Assembly: GCA_019739335.1 (NCBI GenBank)
Contig: CP073261.1
Coordinates: forward strand, 1,778,501 to 1,842,500
Source of the DNA: Erythrobacter sp.
Lineage (GTDB): Bacteria > Pseudomonadota > Alphaproteobacteria > Sphingomonadales > Sphingomonadaceae
Reading direction: 5' to 3'
DNA: 64,000 bases
Positions 45,889-57,239 of the stretch are shown in pieces. Every line of letters starts with the position of its first letter. The stretch's first letter is position 1. The notes below the pieces were generated by a model that searched no databases, was not told the origin of the DNA, and saw only the letters and a list, made by a program, of their open reading frames with translations. The position numbers were made by a program, and so were the translations under genes.

Positions 45889-46713
45889 CTACTCGCTGAC
45901 CAGCGCGGCCTGCCACGCTGCTCCATCGGCAGGAACCAGCCGCTCCCCCGCCACCACGCCCGCAAATGCTCGCCGCTCGCCATCCAGTTCGAAGCTGAAG
46001 CGCAGCTCCCCCCCACGCAACACCGCCGCGATTGGGCGCACCTCGCCCGCCACCGTCGCCGTACCGCTGACTTCCTGGTAGCGCTGTTCGAGCACCAGCG
46101 GTACCGCCTGCCCGTCCACCTCCAGCCGCCATTCCCCCGCCACCTGCGCGGGTACCACCCACAGATAGGCGTTGTACCCGCTCACCCGGCGGATCTCGTC
46201 GGCGCGCCAGTCGCCCATGTCGAAGCGGTTGCTGACCACGCGGGCACCGGGGCGCAGCTCGGCGAGCAGGCGCGGGCGCAGCCGCAGGTTGACTTCGGGG
46301 AGGAGGAACATCGTCACCACGTCCGCCTCGGCCAGCGGGGTTGCGAACAGGTCCTGCTCGCGGAAGGTAACGCGCTCCGAAAGGCCCAGCCGCTCCGCCT
46401 CCTCGCGCGCGTCTTCGATCAGCGTCGGATCGAGGTCCACGCCCAAGCCGCCCGCGCCCCGGTCCCGCGCGGCGGCGAGCAGGATGCGCCCGTCCCCGGT
46501 GCCCAGGTCGATCACATGATCGCCCTCGGCCACCTGCGCCATGTCGAGCATGGCATCGACCATGGCCGAGCGGGTGGTGACATAGGGCACATCGAGCGGC
46601 GGCGTGATCCCCAAGGCAACCCGCACCGCCGAAGCATCGAACCCGAACGCCGCCCCGAAGAACAGCGCGAGCGTGGCGACAAGCGCGGCGATGATGGGGA
46701 GGGCTTTGCGCAT
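45889..46713 (-). CDS. Membrane-anchored or exported SAM-dependent methyltransferase
   Basis: 274 residues. An N-terminal hydrophobic segment (ALPIIAALVATLALFFGAAFGF) acts as anchor or signal. A class I methyltransferase core follows with SAM motif VIDLGTGDGRILLAAA, then LGVDLDPTLIEDAREEAERLG and DVVTMFLLPEVN. The last about 80 residues are beta-rich. Start ATG at 46713. A methyltransferase facing outside would lack SAM, so the domain is probably cytoplasmic. Substrate unknown. Confidence 0.78.
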   Translation of the reverse strand: MRKALPIIAALVATLALFFGAAFGFDASAVRVALGITPPLDVPYVTTRSAMVDAMLDMAQVAEGDHVIDLGTGDGRILLAAARDRGAGGLGVDLDPTLIEDAREEAERLGLSERVTFREQDLFATPLAEADVVTMFLLPEVNLRLRPRLLAELRPGARVVSNRFDMGDWRADEIRRVSGYNAYLWVVPAQVAGEWRLEVDGQAVPLVLEQRYQEVSGTATVAGEVRPIAAVLRGGELRFSFELDGERRAFAGVVAGERLVPADGAAWQAALVSE

Positions 46714-46822
46714 GGGGGGGTGTGGGGAGGGGTCCGGGGTTGGCTGTGGGGGCCCTCCTTGGCGTAGGTTGGAGATCGGGACAAGACGGAGGTTGGATAG
46801 CCAGTCCGGTAATGCCGGTCGT

Positions 46823-47257
46823 TTACGCCCGATGCGATTCCAGCCGCGCCAGAATGGCATCGGGCCGGTCGGCAATATCAGCCAGCGTATATCGCTCCAG
46901 ATAGGTCAGGAAGGCCTGCAGCGCGCCACCCAGCGCCGGTTTCAATCCGCACACGCCGTTGATCACGCAATTTCCTTCGCCGCCCATGCAGGTGACGAAC
47001 CCTTCGAACCGTTCGAATTCGCGCACCACAGCGCCGATATTGATCTGCTCAGGCGTTCGGGCGAGCCGCATCCCGCCCGTCCGCCCGCGCGTGGTTTCGA
47101 CATAGCCGGCAGCGTTGAGCTGCTGCGCCACCTTGGCGAGGTGGTTGCGCGATATGCCGTAATGTTCCGCCATCCATTCGACCGAGAGGACCCCTTCGGT
47201 GGAAGCCAGCGCCATCAGCATACGCAGGGCATAATCGGTCTTCAAGCTGAGCTGCAT
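46823..47257 (-). CDS. nsrR: Rrf2-family [2Fe-2S] regulator, NsrR-like
   Basis: 144 residues. Winged helix (MQLSLKTDYALRMLMALAS...GISRNHLAKVAQQLNAAGYVETTRGRTGGMRLA) and cluster cysteines C90, C97 and C103 with the spacing of NsrR, the nitric-oxide-sensing repressor. It is divergent from a truncated globin gene, and two dyads lie between them. The neighbour supports an NO role over an IscR role, and no isc genes are adjacent. Confidence 0.88.
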   Translation of the reverse strand: MQLSLKTDYALRMLMALASTEGVLSVEWMAEHYGISRNHLAKVAQQLNAAGYVETTRGRTGGMRLARTPEQINIGAVVREFERFEGFVTCMGGEGNCVINGVCGLKPALGGALQAFLTYLERYTLADIADRPDAILARLESHRA

Positions 47258-47263
47258 TTAATA

Positions 47264-47319
47264 GGTATATAAGATATTGCTTTTATCGGCAAGCCGTCTA
47301 ATTAGGTATTTCAGATACC
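47264..47319. promoter_or_regulatory. Two NsrR-like dyads between nsrR and the globin gene
   Basis: GGTATTTCAGATACC at 47305-47319 (nearly perfect, arms of seven around one base) and a weaker relative GGTATATAAGATATT at 47264-47278. They resemble the AT-rich half sites of NsrR operators and flank both divergent starts. Confidence 0.5.
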
Positions 47320-47337
47320 GATATATGAGTCGAACCA

Positions 47338-47823
47338 ATGTCCCAGGCTGCCCAGATCGATGATGCCCGCCAACACGCTCTCCATGCCCGCGCGGCCAAG
47401 CGTGCCGAAGCCGAGGCGATGGGGATCGACAGCGTCTTCATTTCCGAAATGGTCGAGCGGTTTTACGCATCCATCCGGACGGACGAATTGCTCGGCCCGA
47501 TCTTCGCCGAACGCATTGCCGACTGGCCCGTTCATCTGGCGCGGATGAAACAGTTCTGGCGTTCGATCCTGCACAACAGCGGTGAGTTTTCGGGCAATCC
47601 GATGGCCAGGCACATGGCCATTCCCGGCCTTACCGAAGTGCATTTCACCCGCTGGCTTGACCTTTTCTACGCGAACCTTCGCGCCATGGAGGAAGAGCCG
47701 CGCGCCACCCGGCTGGTCGCTGCGCGCGCGCGGATGATTGCCGAAAGCCTGCTCACCGGAATCGCCATCAAGAGAGAGGGCATCGAAGGATGCCGCGCAA
47801 AAAGGAGCCTTCCCCATGTTTGA
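47338..47823 (+). CDS. Group III truncated hemoglobin
   Basis: 161-residue globin of the 2-on-2 type, group III by its pattern (FISEMVERFYASIRTDELLGPIF, MKQFWRSILHNSGEFSGNPM, proximal-His region FTRWLDLFYANL with preceding HMAIPGLTEVHF). It binds heme and probably detoxifies or senses NO or peroxynitrite. Divergent from nsrR, with a putative NsrR dyad 19 bases upstream. Heads a cluster with a small membrane protein and a cupin-like gene. Confidence 0.88.
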   Translation: MSQAAQIDDARQHALHARAAKRAEAEAMGIDSVFISEMVERFYASIRTDELLGPIFAERIADWPVHLARMKQFWRSILHNSGEFSGNPMARHMAIPGLTEVHFTRWLDLFYANLRAMEEEPRATRLVAARARMIAESLLTGIAIKREGIEGCRAKRSLPHV

Positions 47824-48280
47824 CCATGCAACAGATCGCCGGGAATACGAAGTTGCCGAACGCTATCCCGACATGCTCCCCGAAATCGCCATTGCGATTG
47901 CCCCTGTCGATAGCCCCGTGGCGCAGCCCGAAGCGCGCGGGTTCGAGCTTCCCGGCCGGATCTGGGTGGCGATGATCGCCTGCTACGGCCTGTTCCTTGC
48001 CAGCATGTTTGCGGCACTCGGAGGCAGCGGCAAGGCCGCTTTCGGCATTGCGATTTCGCTGGTCTATGTCACCGTCTTCTTCGCCGTGGCGCGGGTGCTG
48101 ATCGCGCAAAATCCGGGGGCGAAGCAATCGGTTCTGGATCGTGACGGTTTCCTGATGACGCATTTCGGGCCGATGGACCGCAAGGCCGTCTATGGGCAGA
48201 TCCTTGTGGTCCCGCTGGCGGTGGCACTGTTCGGGCTGGCCGTGGCGATCATCATCGCACTTTCGGGTGCCGCAATTTGA
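47816..48280 (+). CDS. Small membrane protein in the NsrR cluster
   Basis: 154 residues, with a soluble N-terminus of about 50 and three predicted membrane helices (IWVAMIACYGLFLASMFAAL, AFGIAISLVYVTVFFAVARVLI and QILVVPLAVALFGLAVAIIIAL). AAAGGAG eight bases upstream fixes the ATG at 47816, and it overlaps the globin end by eight bases. Proteins of this type occur beside globins and NO genes in sphingomonads; function unknown. Confidence 0.7.
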   Translation: MFDHATDRREYEVAERYPDMLPEIAIAIAPVDSPVAQPEARGFELPGRIWVAMIACYGLFLASMFAALGGSGKAAFGIAISLVYVTVFFAVARVLIAQNPGAKQSVLDRDGFLMTHFGPMDRKAVYGQILVVPLAVALFGLAVAIIIALSGAAI

Positions 48281-48582
48281 CCGCGAACCGCTTCGCTCTC
48301 CCGGAGGCGGTCACAAGCTATCGCCGCATCGGGCCGTTCACTTCCGCCAACCTCCCCGGCGGCCTGCTGCGCGAACATCGCCTGAAGGAAGGCAACTGGG
48401 GCAGGGTTGAAGTCAAGTCGGGCAGCATCGGCTTTGTCTGGGATGATGATGGGGCGGACAAGGGGGGCGTGGCGGTGGTGAGGGCCAGGCAAACCATCAT
48501 CGTGCCGCCCACGGTTCCGCACCATCTGCAATCGCTGGGCGAGGAATTCGAATTGGAGATCGAGTTTCTTTCGGAAGGGTAA
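48277..48582 (+). CDS. DUF1971 cupin-like protein
   Basis: 101-residue single-domain beta-barrel. REHRLKEGNWGRVEVKSGSIGFVWDD and IVPPTVPHHLQSLGEEFELEIEFL match the DUF1971 pattern also found fused to tellurite-resistance TehB. The metal ligand set appears to include the two His in PPTVPHHLQ. TTG start overlaps the preceding stop (TTGA). Regular partner of NO-responsive globins; exact reaction unknown. Confidence 0.78.
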   Translation: MTANRFALPEAVTSYRRIGPFTSANLPGGLLREHRLKEGNWGRVEVKSGSIGFVWDDDGADKGGVAVVRARQTIIVPPTVPHHLQSLGEEFELEIEFLSEG

Positions 48583-48656
48583 GGCAAGGGTGCGGGTGCG
48601 GGTGCGATTGCGCTAAGTTCTTTCCTACCCCCCCAATCCCCCATACCCTCGCCCGC

Positions 48657-49106
48657 ATGGCGAAACTCCCCGCGCATCGTGTCCGCAGGCGGCCTCCGCT
48701 GTTCGCGCCGGTCCCGTTGCGGTCGCGGCGGGACGGTTGGACGGTTGCGCGGCAGTGCCAGTTTCTGGCCTTGCTCTATGCCACCGGATCGGTCGCGGCG
48801 GCGGCGCGGGGGGTGGGGATGGCGCGCGAAGCGCCGCATCGGTTGCGCGTGCGGGCAGGGGCGGAGGACTTTGCGCGGGCCTGGGATCATGTGCTCTCGC
48901 CGCCCGGTTCCGGCCACACCCCGCGCGCAAAGTTCGATTATCGAAAGGTCACTGTTGCGGCGCTGATTGCGCAGGTCGAGGCGGGTCTCGTCCAGCCGGT
49001 AATCTATCGCGGGGCGATGACCGCGATCCGCCGCAAACCGCACAATTCCGCGCTTTTCCGGCTGCTGCGGCGGCTCGACGCGAGGGAAGCGAGGGGCAAT
49101 GGGTGA
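48657..49106 (+). CDS. Small helix-turn-helix protein of unknown target
   Basis: 149 residues, very basic. The middle part (WTVARQCQFLALLYATGSVAAAARGVGMAREAPHRLRVRAG) has the spacing of a helix-turn-helix and is like proteins common in sphingomonads. The N-terminus HRVRRRPPLFAPVPLRSRRDG is Arg-rich. It may bind DNA; no regulatory neighbour is obvious. Confidence 0.65.
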   Translation: MAKLPAHRVRRRPPLFAPVPLRSRRDGWTVARQCQFLALLYATGSVAAAARGVGMAREAPHRLRVRAGAEDFARAWDHVLSPPGSGHTPRAKFDYRKVTVAALIAQVEAGLVQPVIYRGAMTAIRRKPHNSALFRLLRRLDAREARGNG

Positions 49107-49147
49107 AGCTCGATCGCGGTTCGGCAAAGTTTCGGAAAAGCCCCCGG

Positions 49148-50731
49148 TCAGTGGTCCACAATGCCCGCCGGCACCGCCCGCGCCCAGCCCGGCCTGGCAG
49201 GTTCCAGCGTGGCGAGGAAGGCTTCAGCGCTGGCGAGATATTCGCGCTGTTTCGCCTCGCCCATCCGGTCCCAGGTGGCAAAGATCCGGCCGATCCGGGG
49301 GTTGCGTTCCAGCCGTTCGCGGTGGCGGTCCATGAAGTGCCAGTAGAGCGGGTTAAACGGGCAGGCGCCCTCGCCGGTCTTCTGCGCCACCTTGTAGCGG
49401 CACTGCTTGCAGTAGTCCGACATGGTGTTGATGTAATTGCCGCTGGCCGCATAGGGCTTGCTCGCCAGCCGCCCGCCATCGGCATAGAGCACCATCGCCG
49501 CGACATTGGGCAGTTCGACCCATTCGTAGGCGTCGGCATAGACGGCGAGGTACCAGTCCTGCACCTCGCGCGGCGCGATCCCGGCGAGCAGGGCGAAGTT
49601 GCCGAGCACCATCAGCCGCTGGATGTGGTGGGCGTGGGCATTGTCGCGGGTGGAGCGCAAGGCATCGGCCATGCAGCGCATGTCTGTGTCGCCGGTCCAG
49701 TAGAACTCGGGCAGCGGGCGGGTGGCGTCGAGCGCGTTGTCGGCGGCAAGGCCGGGCATGTGCAGCCAGTAGAAGCCGCGCACATACTCGCGCCAGCCGA
49801 TGATCTGGCGGATGAAGCCCTCGGCGGAATTGAGCGGCACCTTGCCGGCGCGGTAGGCGGCCTCGGCGCGGCGGCACAGGTCGAGCGGATCGAGCAGGCC
49901 GCAGTTGAGCGAGGTGCTGAGGAGCGAGTGCCACAGGTCGTCCTGCCCGTGGACCATCGCGTCCTGGTAGTCGCCGAAGCTGGCGAGGCGCTGGGTGATG
50001 AAGCTGTCTGCCGCCTCTTCGGCCTGGGCGCGGGTGACGGGCCAGGCGAAGGTGTCGAGCGTGCCGAAGTGGGTGCCGAAGCGCTGCTGCACCAGTGCGA
50101 TGACCTCGGCGGTGGTGGCATCGGGGGCGAAGCGCGGGCGCCGGGGGGCGAACATGTTGCCCTTGGGCGGCTTACGGTTGGCGGCGTCGTAGTTCCATTC
50201 GCCGCCAGTGGGTGTGCCGTCGGGCTCGATCAGCAGCCCGGTTTTGCGGCGCATTGCGCGGTAGAAGTACTCCATGCGGAGCTGCGCGCGGCCCTCGGCC
50301 CAGTCGCGGAATTCGGCGATCGAGCAGAGGAAGCGGTCATCGGGCAGTATGTCGACGGGGCAGGCGAATTTGTCCGCCCAGAGGTCGATCTCGCGCTGCA
50401 CCCGCCACTCGCCCGCCTCGACCACGCGGATCGCGCGCGGCTGGTGACGTTCGACGGCGCGGGCCAGTTCGCCGGTGAAGCTGCCGGCGTTGTCGGGATC
50501 GCTGAGGCGGACGTAATCGACCCGCCAGCCGTCCGCCGCCAGCCCGGCAGCGAAGTGGCGCATGGCGGAGAAGATCAGCGCGATCTTCTGCTGGTGATGC
50601 CGGACGTAGGTCGCCTCGTCCCACACCTCCATCATCAGCACGATGGTGTGGTCCCTGTCGCAGCCTTTCAGCGAGGCGATGGCCGGAGAGAGCTGGTCGC
50701 CGAGGATCAGGACGAGGACGGGCGCGGCCAT
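49148..50731 (-). CDS. Iron-sulfur bacterial cryptochrome/(6-4) photolyase
   Basis: 527 residues of the FeS-BCP group (PhrB-type), which repairs (6-4) photoproducts with blue light. VLILGDQLSP is the antenna-domain start, and the FAD domain includes GFIRQIIGWREYVRGFYW, LRSTRDNAHAHHIQRLMVLGNFALLAGI and EWVELPNVAAMVLYADGG. The [4Fe-4S] cysteines are visible as MRCMAD, SDYCKQCRYK and GACPFNPLYW. Probably binds FAD and a lumazine chromophore. Confidence 0.92.
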   Translation of the reverse strand: MAAPVLVLILGDQLSPAIASLKGCDRDHTIVLMMEVWDEATYVRHHQQKIALIFSAMRHFAAGLAADGWRVDYVRLSDPDNAGSFTGELARAVERHQPRAIRVVEAGEWRVQREIDLWADKFACPVDILPDDRFLCSIAEFRDWAEGRAQLRMEYFYRAMRRKTGLLIEPDGTPTGGEWNYDAANRKPPKGNMFAPRRPRFAPDATTAEVIALVQQRFGTHFGTLDTFAWPVTRAQAEEAADSFITQRLASFGDYQDAMVHGQDDLWHSLLSTSLNCGLLDPLDLCRRAEAAYRAGKVPLNSAEGFIRQIIGWREYVRGFYWLHMPGLAADNALDATRPLPEFYWTGDTDMRCMADALRSTRDNAHAHHIQRLMVLGNFALLAGIAPREVQDWYLAVYADAYEWVELPNVAAMVLYADGGRLASKPYAASGNYINTMSDYCKQCRYKVAQKTGEGACPFNPLYWHFMDRHRERLERNPRIGRIFATWDRMGEAKQREYLASAEAFLATLEPARPGWARAVPAGIVDH

Positions 50732-50743
50732 GGAGGCCGTGTC

Positions 50744-52381
50744 TCAGTCGCCCTCCACCTCGCAGCCGTATTCCCTGATCTCGGCTTCCTGCTCGTCGTT
50801 CCGTGCTTCGCGTGCGGCTTCGTCGAGATATTCGCCGGGGTGATCGGGGCGCACTTCCTCCAGCAGCGGGGCGGTGTTGCCCGCGGTAAACTCGTCGAAC
50901 TTCTTGCGCATCATGCAGGCGAAGCCGCCACGCCCGGAGAGATATCCTGACCCCAGAACCCGTGCCTCGTCGGGCCGGTTCTCTGTCAGCAGCAGATGGA
51001 TCAGAGCCTGCCGCACGCTGCTGTCGAAGGCCGCGTAGCCGAAGGCGGCCTCGAGCGCGATCTTGGCATCTTCGGGAATTTCCTGCCCTTCGTCGAACAG
51101 GTAGGTGAGATAATAGGCATAGAGCGGATAGGCGTGGTCGTTCTCCATCCGGTTCGCCGCAGCAAATCGGCTGCGGGCGACACTCAGTTGGGCCGGATCT
51201 GTGAACGAACGTTGCAGCGCGACATCGGCATAGTAGATTGCCGCCATTGTCGAACCGGGATCGATTTCCAGCACCCGCTGGGCAAGGCTTTCCGCCTCAT
51301 CGTAATTGCGGGCATCGAACTCGGCTTCGGCAGCCGCGAGCAGCACCGCGGTACTTTGCGGATAGCTTGCCACCAGGCTGCGCGCCTGCGTCACCAGCCG
51401 CCGGGCTTCGTCCTCGTCCACACCGCGCTTGGACAGGATCATCAAGTCCATGCGCGCTGCTTCGGCTTCGTCCAGCGCACGGATTTCCACGGCCGGATCG
51501 GCATCGACAGCATAGGGCACCCGAAGAGTGCGCGCGCGCCCCTGCCGGAAATCCTCCAGTTCGCGCCGCAGGACATCCAGATCGCCAAAGGCCACTTCGG
51601 CTGCTTCCATCGGTGTCCTGCCCTGGGCAATGGCTGCCATGTAATTGGACATCTGCCCCCGGCGCTCGGCATTCAGATTGAGATGGCTCGCAATCAGCCA
51701 GCCATGCGCATAAGTCCGCCCGGTTGTGTAGCGATCTGGCCGTGCGGGCGGATCGAAAGTGTCTTCGAGATCGATGGAGATGGTCGCCAGCGAAGCGCTG
51801 CGCCAGCTCGGAACTTCGCCGATGATGAAGTGATCCTCCTCAAACTCGACGTTCGAGAACAGTTCCGCGAAGCCTTCGCTGTACCACAGCGGATAGGGCG
51901 CATCGCGATGCTGGAACATGAAGTAATGCACATATTCGTGGAACAGCGTGGCCTTGGGATCGAGCATCATGTCTCGATCGATCCCTTGTTGCGCGCTCCG
52001 CTCGCGGCGGCGATCCTGCGTCCGGGGAACGAAGGCCACCGATCCGTGCGCCCTGCCGATGAAAAAGCCACCAATGCCGCTGTTGCGATTATTCGCCGCG
52101 AGAGCAGACATATCTGCCGTGCTGCCAAACCTGAACACGGTGACCTTGCTCGATTCCGGGAGGTCCTCGTCATCCTGACCGACTCCGGTGAGAATGCGCA
52201 AGACTTCGTCGAGCCGTTCAAGATCCTGCGCGAACTCGCGCGTTCCGCGTTCCGTATCTTCGGAATAGACGATGAAATGTTCGGTTTCGGCAACGTACCA
52301 GTCACGCGCCTGTGCGGCGGGAGCGAGCGTGATGGCGAGAAGAAACAGCGATGCAATCGCCGTGAAGACGCGGTTTGTCAT
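50744..52381 (-). CDS. Secreted peptidase MA-like metalloprotease with TPR-like repeats
   Basis: 545 residues, signal peptide ending in PAAQA. A metallopeptidase domain carries H148-E149-Y-V-H152 and the third-ligand Glu in SEGFAE (about 169). The C-terminal half (about 300-500) is alpha-helical and TPR-like (ARRLVTQARSLVASYPQSTAVLLAAAEAEFDARNYDEAESLAQRVLEIDPGS). Family members of this order are common in sphingomonads; substrate unknown. Convergent with nothing; 12 bases before the photolyase gene on the same strand. Confidence 0.8.
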   Translation of the reverse strand: MTNRVFTAIASLFLLAITLAPAAQARDWYVAETEHFIVYSEDTERGTREFAQDLERLDEVLRILTGVGQDDEDLPESSKVTVFRFGSTADMSALAANNRNSGIGGFFIGRAHGSVAFVPRTQDRRRERSAQQGIDRDMMLDPKATLFHEYVHYFMFQHRDAPYPLWYSEGFAELFSNVEFEEDHFIIGEVPSWRSASLATISIDLEDTFDPPARPDRYTTGRTYAHGWLIASHLNLNAERRGQMSNYMAAIAQGRTPMEAAEVAFGDLDVLRRELEDFRQGRARTLRVPYAVDADPAVEIRALDEAEAARMDLMILSKRGVDEDEARRLVTQARSLVASYPQSTAVLLAAAEAEFDARNYDEAESLAQRVLEIDPGSTMAAIYYADVALQRSFTDPAQLSVARSRFAAANRMENDHAYPLYAYYLTYLFDEGQEIPEDAKIALEAAFGYAAFDSSVRQALIHLLLTENRPDEARVLGSGYLSGRGGFACMMRKKFDEFTAGNTAPLLEEVRPDHPGEYLDEAAREARNDEQEAEIREYGCEVEGD

Positions 52382-52475
52382 GCCAGTGCGTAAGTCCCGT
52401 TAGCGTTCTGGTTATGGTGCCGGTTGTAACCACTTGAACCTGTTACGCAAGGGGCCGAAGGTGCATGGTTTGCGT

Positions 52476-55154
<2,679 letters not shown>

Positions 55155-55167
55155 TCGTATTCCTTCT

Positions 55168-55255
55168 CCCCTCCCGCTTGCGGGAGGGGCCGGGGGAGGG
55201 CCTGTGGGGAAGGCTGTGACAGGCCCTCCCCTAACCCTCCCGCAAGCGGGAGGGG
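55168..55255. repeat. Palindrome-pair repeat, family A, copy 4 (between the metH genes)
   Basis: Palindromes at 55168-55189 and 55235-55255, 88 bp. It fills the gap between the two metH genes almost completely, between the stop of the upstream gene and the start of the downstream one. Confidence 0.9.
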
Positions 55256-55257
55256 GA

Positions 55258-56304
55258 TTATGCAGCAATCGTGAAAGGTTCGAGCCCCGCCAGCCGGATC
55301 TTCGGCTCGCGAGTGGGGATGGCGCGGGGGGTGAGGCCCGCAACACGCGCGGCCATGGCGGCGATGTGCTCCGGGGTGGAGCCGCAGCAGCCGCCGATGA
55401 TATTGACGCGGCCGTGGTCCGCCCATTCGCCGACCAGCCCCGCCGTGGTGTGCGGTGCTTCGTCGTATTCGCCCAACTCGTTGGGCAGGCCAGCGTTGGG
55501 ATAGGCGAGCAGCAGGGTGTCGGCCACGCTGGAAAGGTGCTGGATGTGCGGGCGGAGTTGCTCGGCGCCAAAGCTGCAATTGAGGCCGATGGTGACGGGG
55601 TTTGCGTGGCGCACCGCATTCCAGAAGGCTTCCACCGTATGCCCGGACAGGTTGCGGCCCGACAGGTCGGTCAGTGTCATCGACAGCATCAGCGGCACGT
55701 CGCGTCCCAGCGCTTCGGCCAGTTGCCGCACGGCCATGATGGCGGACTTGGCGTTGAGCGTGTCGAAAATGGTCTCGACAAGGATGAAGTCCGCTCCGCC
55801 TTCCACGAGCGCCTCGGCCTGGTCGCGATAGACGGCGGTCAGGTAATCGAAATCGATCTCGCGGTAGCCGGGGTCTTCGACATCGGGGCTGAGCGAGAGC
55901 GTCTTGTTGGTCGGCCCGATGGCTCCGGCGACAAAGCGCGGACGGCCATCGCTGGCGGCGAATTCGTCCGCCAGTTCGCGCGCGATGCGGGCGGAAGCGA
56001 GGTTGATTTCGCGCACCAGCCCTTCGGCGGCGTAATCGGCCTGGCTGATGCGGTTGGCTGAAAAGGTGTTGGTCGAGACCATATCCGATCCCGCCGCCAG
56101 ATAGGCGCGGGTAACGTCGGCGATCACGTCGGGGCGAGTCAGCGCGAGGATATCGTTGTTGCCCTTCTGGTCCGCAGCCAGACCAAGATCGCCCGCGAAA
56201 TCGGCTTCGGACAGGCGGCGGTCCTGGATCTGGGTGCCGAACGCGCCGTCGAAGATCAGCACGCGCTGGGCGGCTTGGGCCAGCAGTTGGTCCCGCTTGT
56301 TCAT
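55258..56304 (-). CDS. metH: Methionine synthase, homocysteine-binding part (separate gene)
   Basis: 348-residue homocysteine S-methyltransferase domain. DGAFGTQIQ is the start motif, GLNCSFG holds one zinc Cys and [10 protein letters not shown] the other two. It works with the gene at 52476. Such splits of metH into two cistrons are known in sphingomonads and other alphaproteobacteria. Start ATG 56304 overlaps the metF stop. Translated before the C-terminal gene. Confidence 0.93.
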   Translation of the reverse strand: MNKRDQLLAQAAQRVLIFDGAFGTQIQDRRLSEADFAGDLGLAADQKGNNDILALTRPDVIADVTRAYLAAGSDMVSTNTFSANRISQADYAAEGLVREINLASARIARELADEFAASDGRPRFVAGAIGPTNKTLSLSPDVEDPGYREIDFDYLTAVYRDQAEALVEGGADFILVETIFDTLNAKSAIMAVRQLAEALGRDVPLMLSMTLTDLSGRNLSGHTVEAFWNAVRHANPVTIGLNCSFGAEQLRPHIQHLSSVADTLLLAYPNAGLPNELGEYDEAPHTTAGLVGEWADHGRVNIIGGCCGSTPEHIAAMAARVAGLTPRAIPTREPKIRLAGLEPFTIAA

Positions 56305-57239
56305 GCTGCCATCTCCATCGCGAAACCGCTGCCGCGCAGGCCGAGCAGGTGGCAGGTCGAGTAGGTCAGCTCCGCCCGGTTGAGGGTGTAGAAGTGGAAC
56401 TTCTTGACGTCCTCGGCATAGAGGCGGCGGCAGAATTCGGCGGTGACGGTGGCGGCCACGTGCTCGCGGGCGCGGGGGAACACGTCGAGCCCTTCCATCA
56501 GTTCGATCAGCCAGTGCGGCACGTCCGCGCCGCACTGCGCCGCCAGCTTGCGGGTGCGCGCAAGGTTGGTGACGGGCAGGATGCCGGGCACGATCGGCTG
56601 GGTGATTCCCGCCGCCGCCGCGCGGTCGCGGAAGCGGAAGAAGCATTCCGACGAGAAGAAGAACTGGGTGATCGCCCGGTCCGCGCCGGCATCGAACTTG
56701 CGCTTGAGGTAGTCGATCTCGGCCTGCGGGCTTTCGGCTTCCGGATGGCACTCGGGATAGGCCGAGACCGAAATCTCGAACGGGTGCAGGGCCTTGAGGC
56801 CCGCGACCAGATCGGCGGCGCTGGCATAGCCTTCGGGGTGCGGCGCGAAGGGGGCACCCGGCGCGCCCGCATCACCTCGCAGCGCGACGATATGGCGGAC
56901 GCCCATGCCCCAGAGGCGTTCGGCGGTGGCGTTGGTCTCGGCCTTGCTTGCGCGCACGCAGGTGAGGTGCGCGGCCACCGGCACATCGCTCTCGCCCATC
57001 ACGCGGGCAATCGTGGCAAAGCTGCGCTCGCGCGTGGAGCCGCCGGCGCCGTAGGTGATGCTGACGAAGCGCGGAGCGAGGCTGGCCAGCGGCTTCAATG
57101 CTTCGAACAGCTTGTCCTCGGCAACGCCCGGAGCAGGGGGGAAGAATTCGAACGACACTTCGATATCGCCGGGCAGGCCCGCGAAGATCGGGGTGGTGGC
57201 GAATTCGGGCGCTTGCGGGGGGAAATGGGGAATGGTCAT
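56301..57239 (-). CDS. metF: Methylenetetrahydrofolate reductase
   Basis: 312-residue MetF, an FAD enzyme that makes the 5-methyl-THF used by MetH. VSFEFFPP is the conserved start, YGAGGSTRERS, HLTCVRA, IVALRGD and the Gln in ITQFFF are typical. It lies between the ArsR-methyltransferase gene and the metH pair, with four-base overlaps on both sides, so it is one operon. Confidence 0.95.
   Translation of the reverse strand: MTIPHFPPQAPEFATTPIFAGLPGDIEVSFEFFPPAPGVAEDKLFEALKPLASLAPRFVSITYGAGGSTRERSFATIARVMGESDVPVAAHLTCVRASKAETNATAERLWGMGVRHIVALRGDAGAPGAPFAPHPEGYASAADLVAGLKALHPFEISVSAYPECHPEAESPQAEIDYLKRKFDAGADRAITQFFFSSECFFRFRDRAAAAGITQPIVPGILPVTNLARTRKLAAQCGADVPHWLIELMEGLDVFPRAREHVAATVTAEFCRRLYAEDVKKFHFYTLNRAELTYSTCHLLGLRGSGFAMEMAA

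Noticed and set aside
55168..55255. metH split as a broken gene
   Set aside because: Both parts have starts, complete domains and catalytic residues; the two-gene arrangement is known in related alphaproteobacteria.
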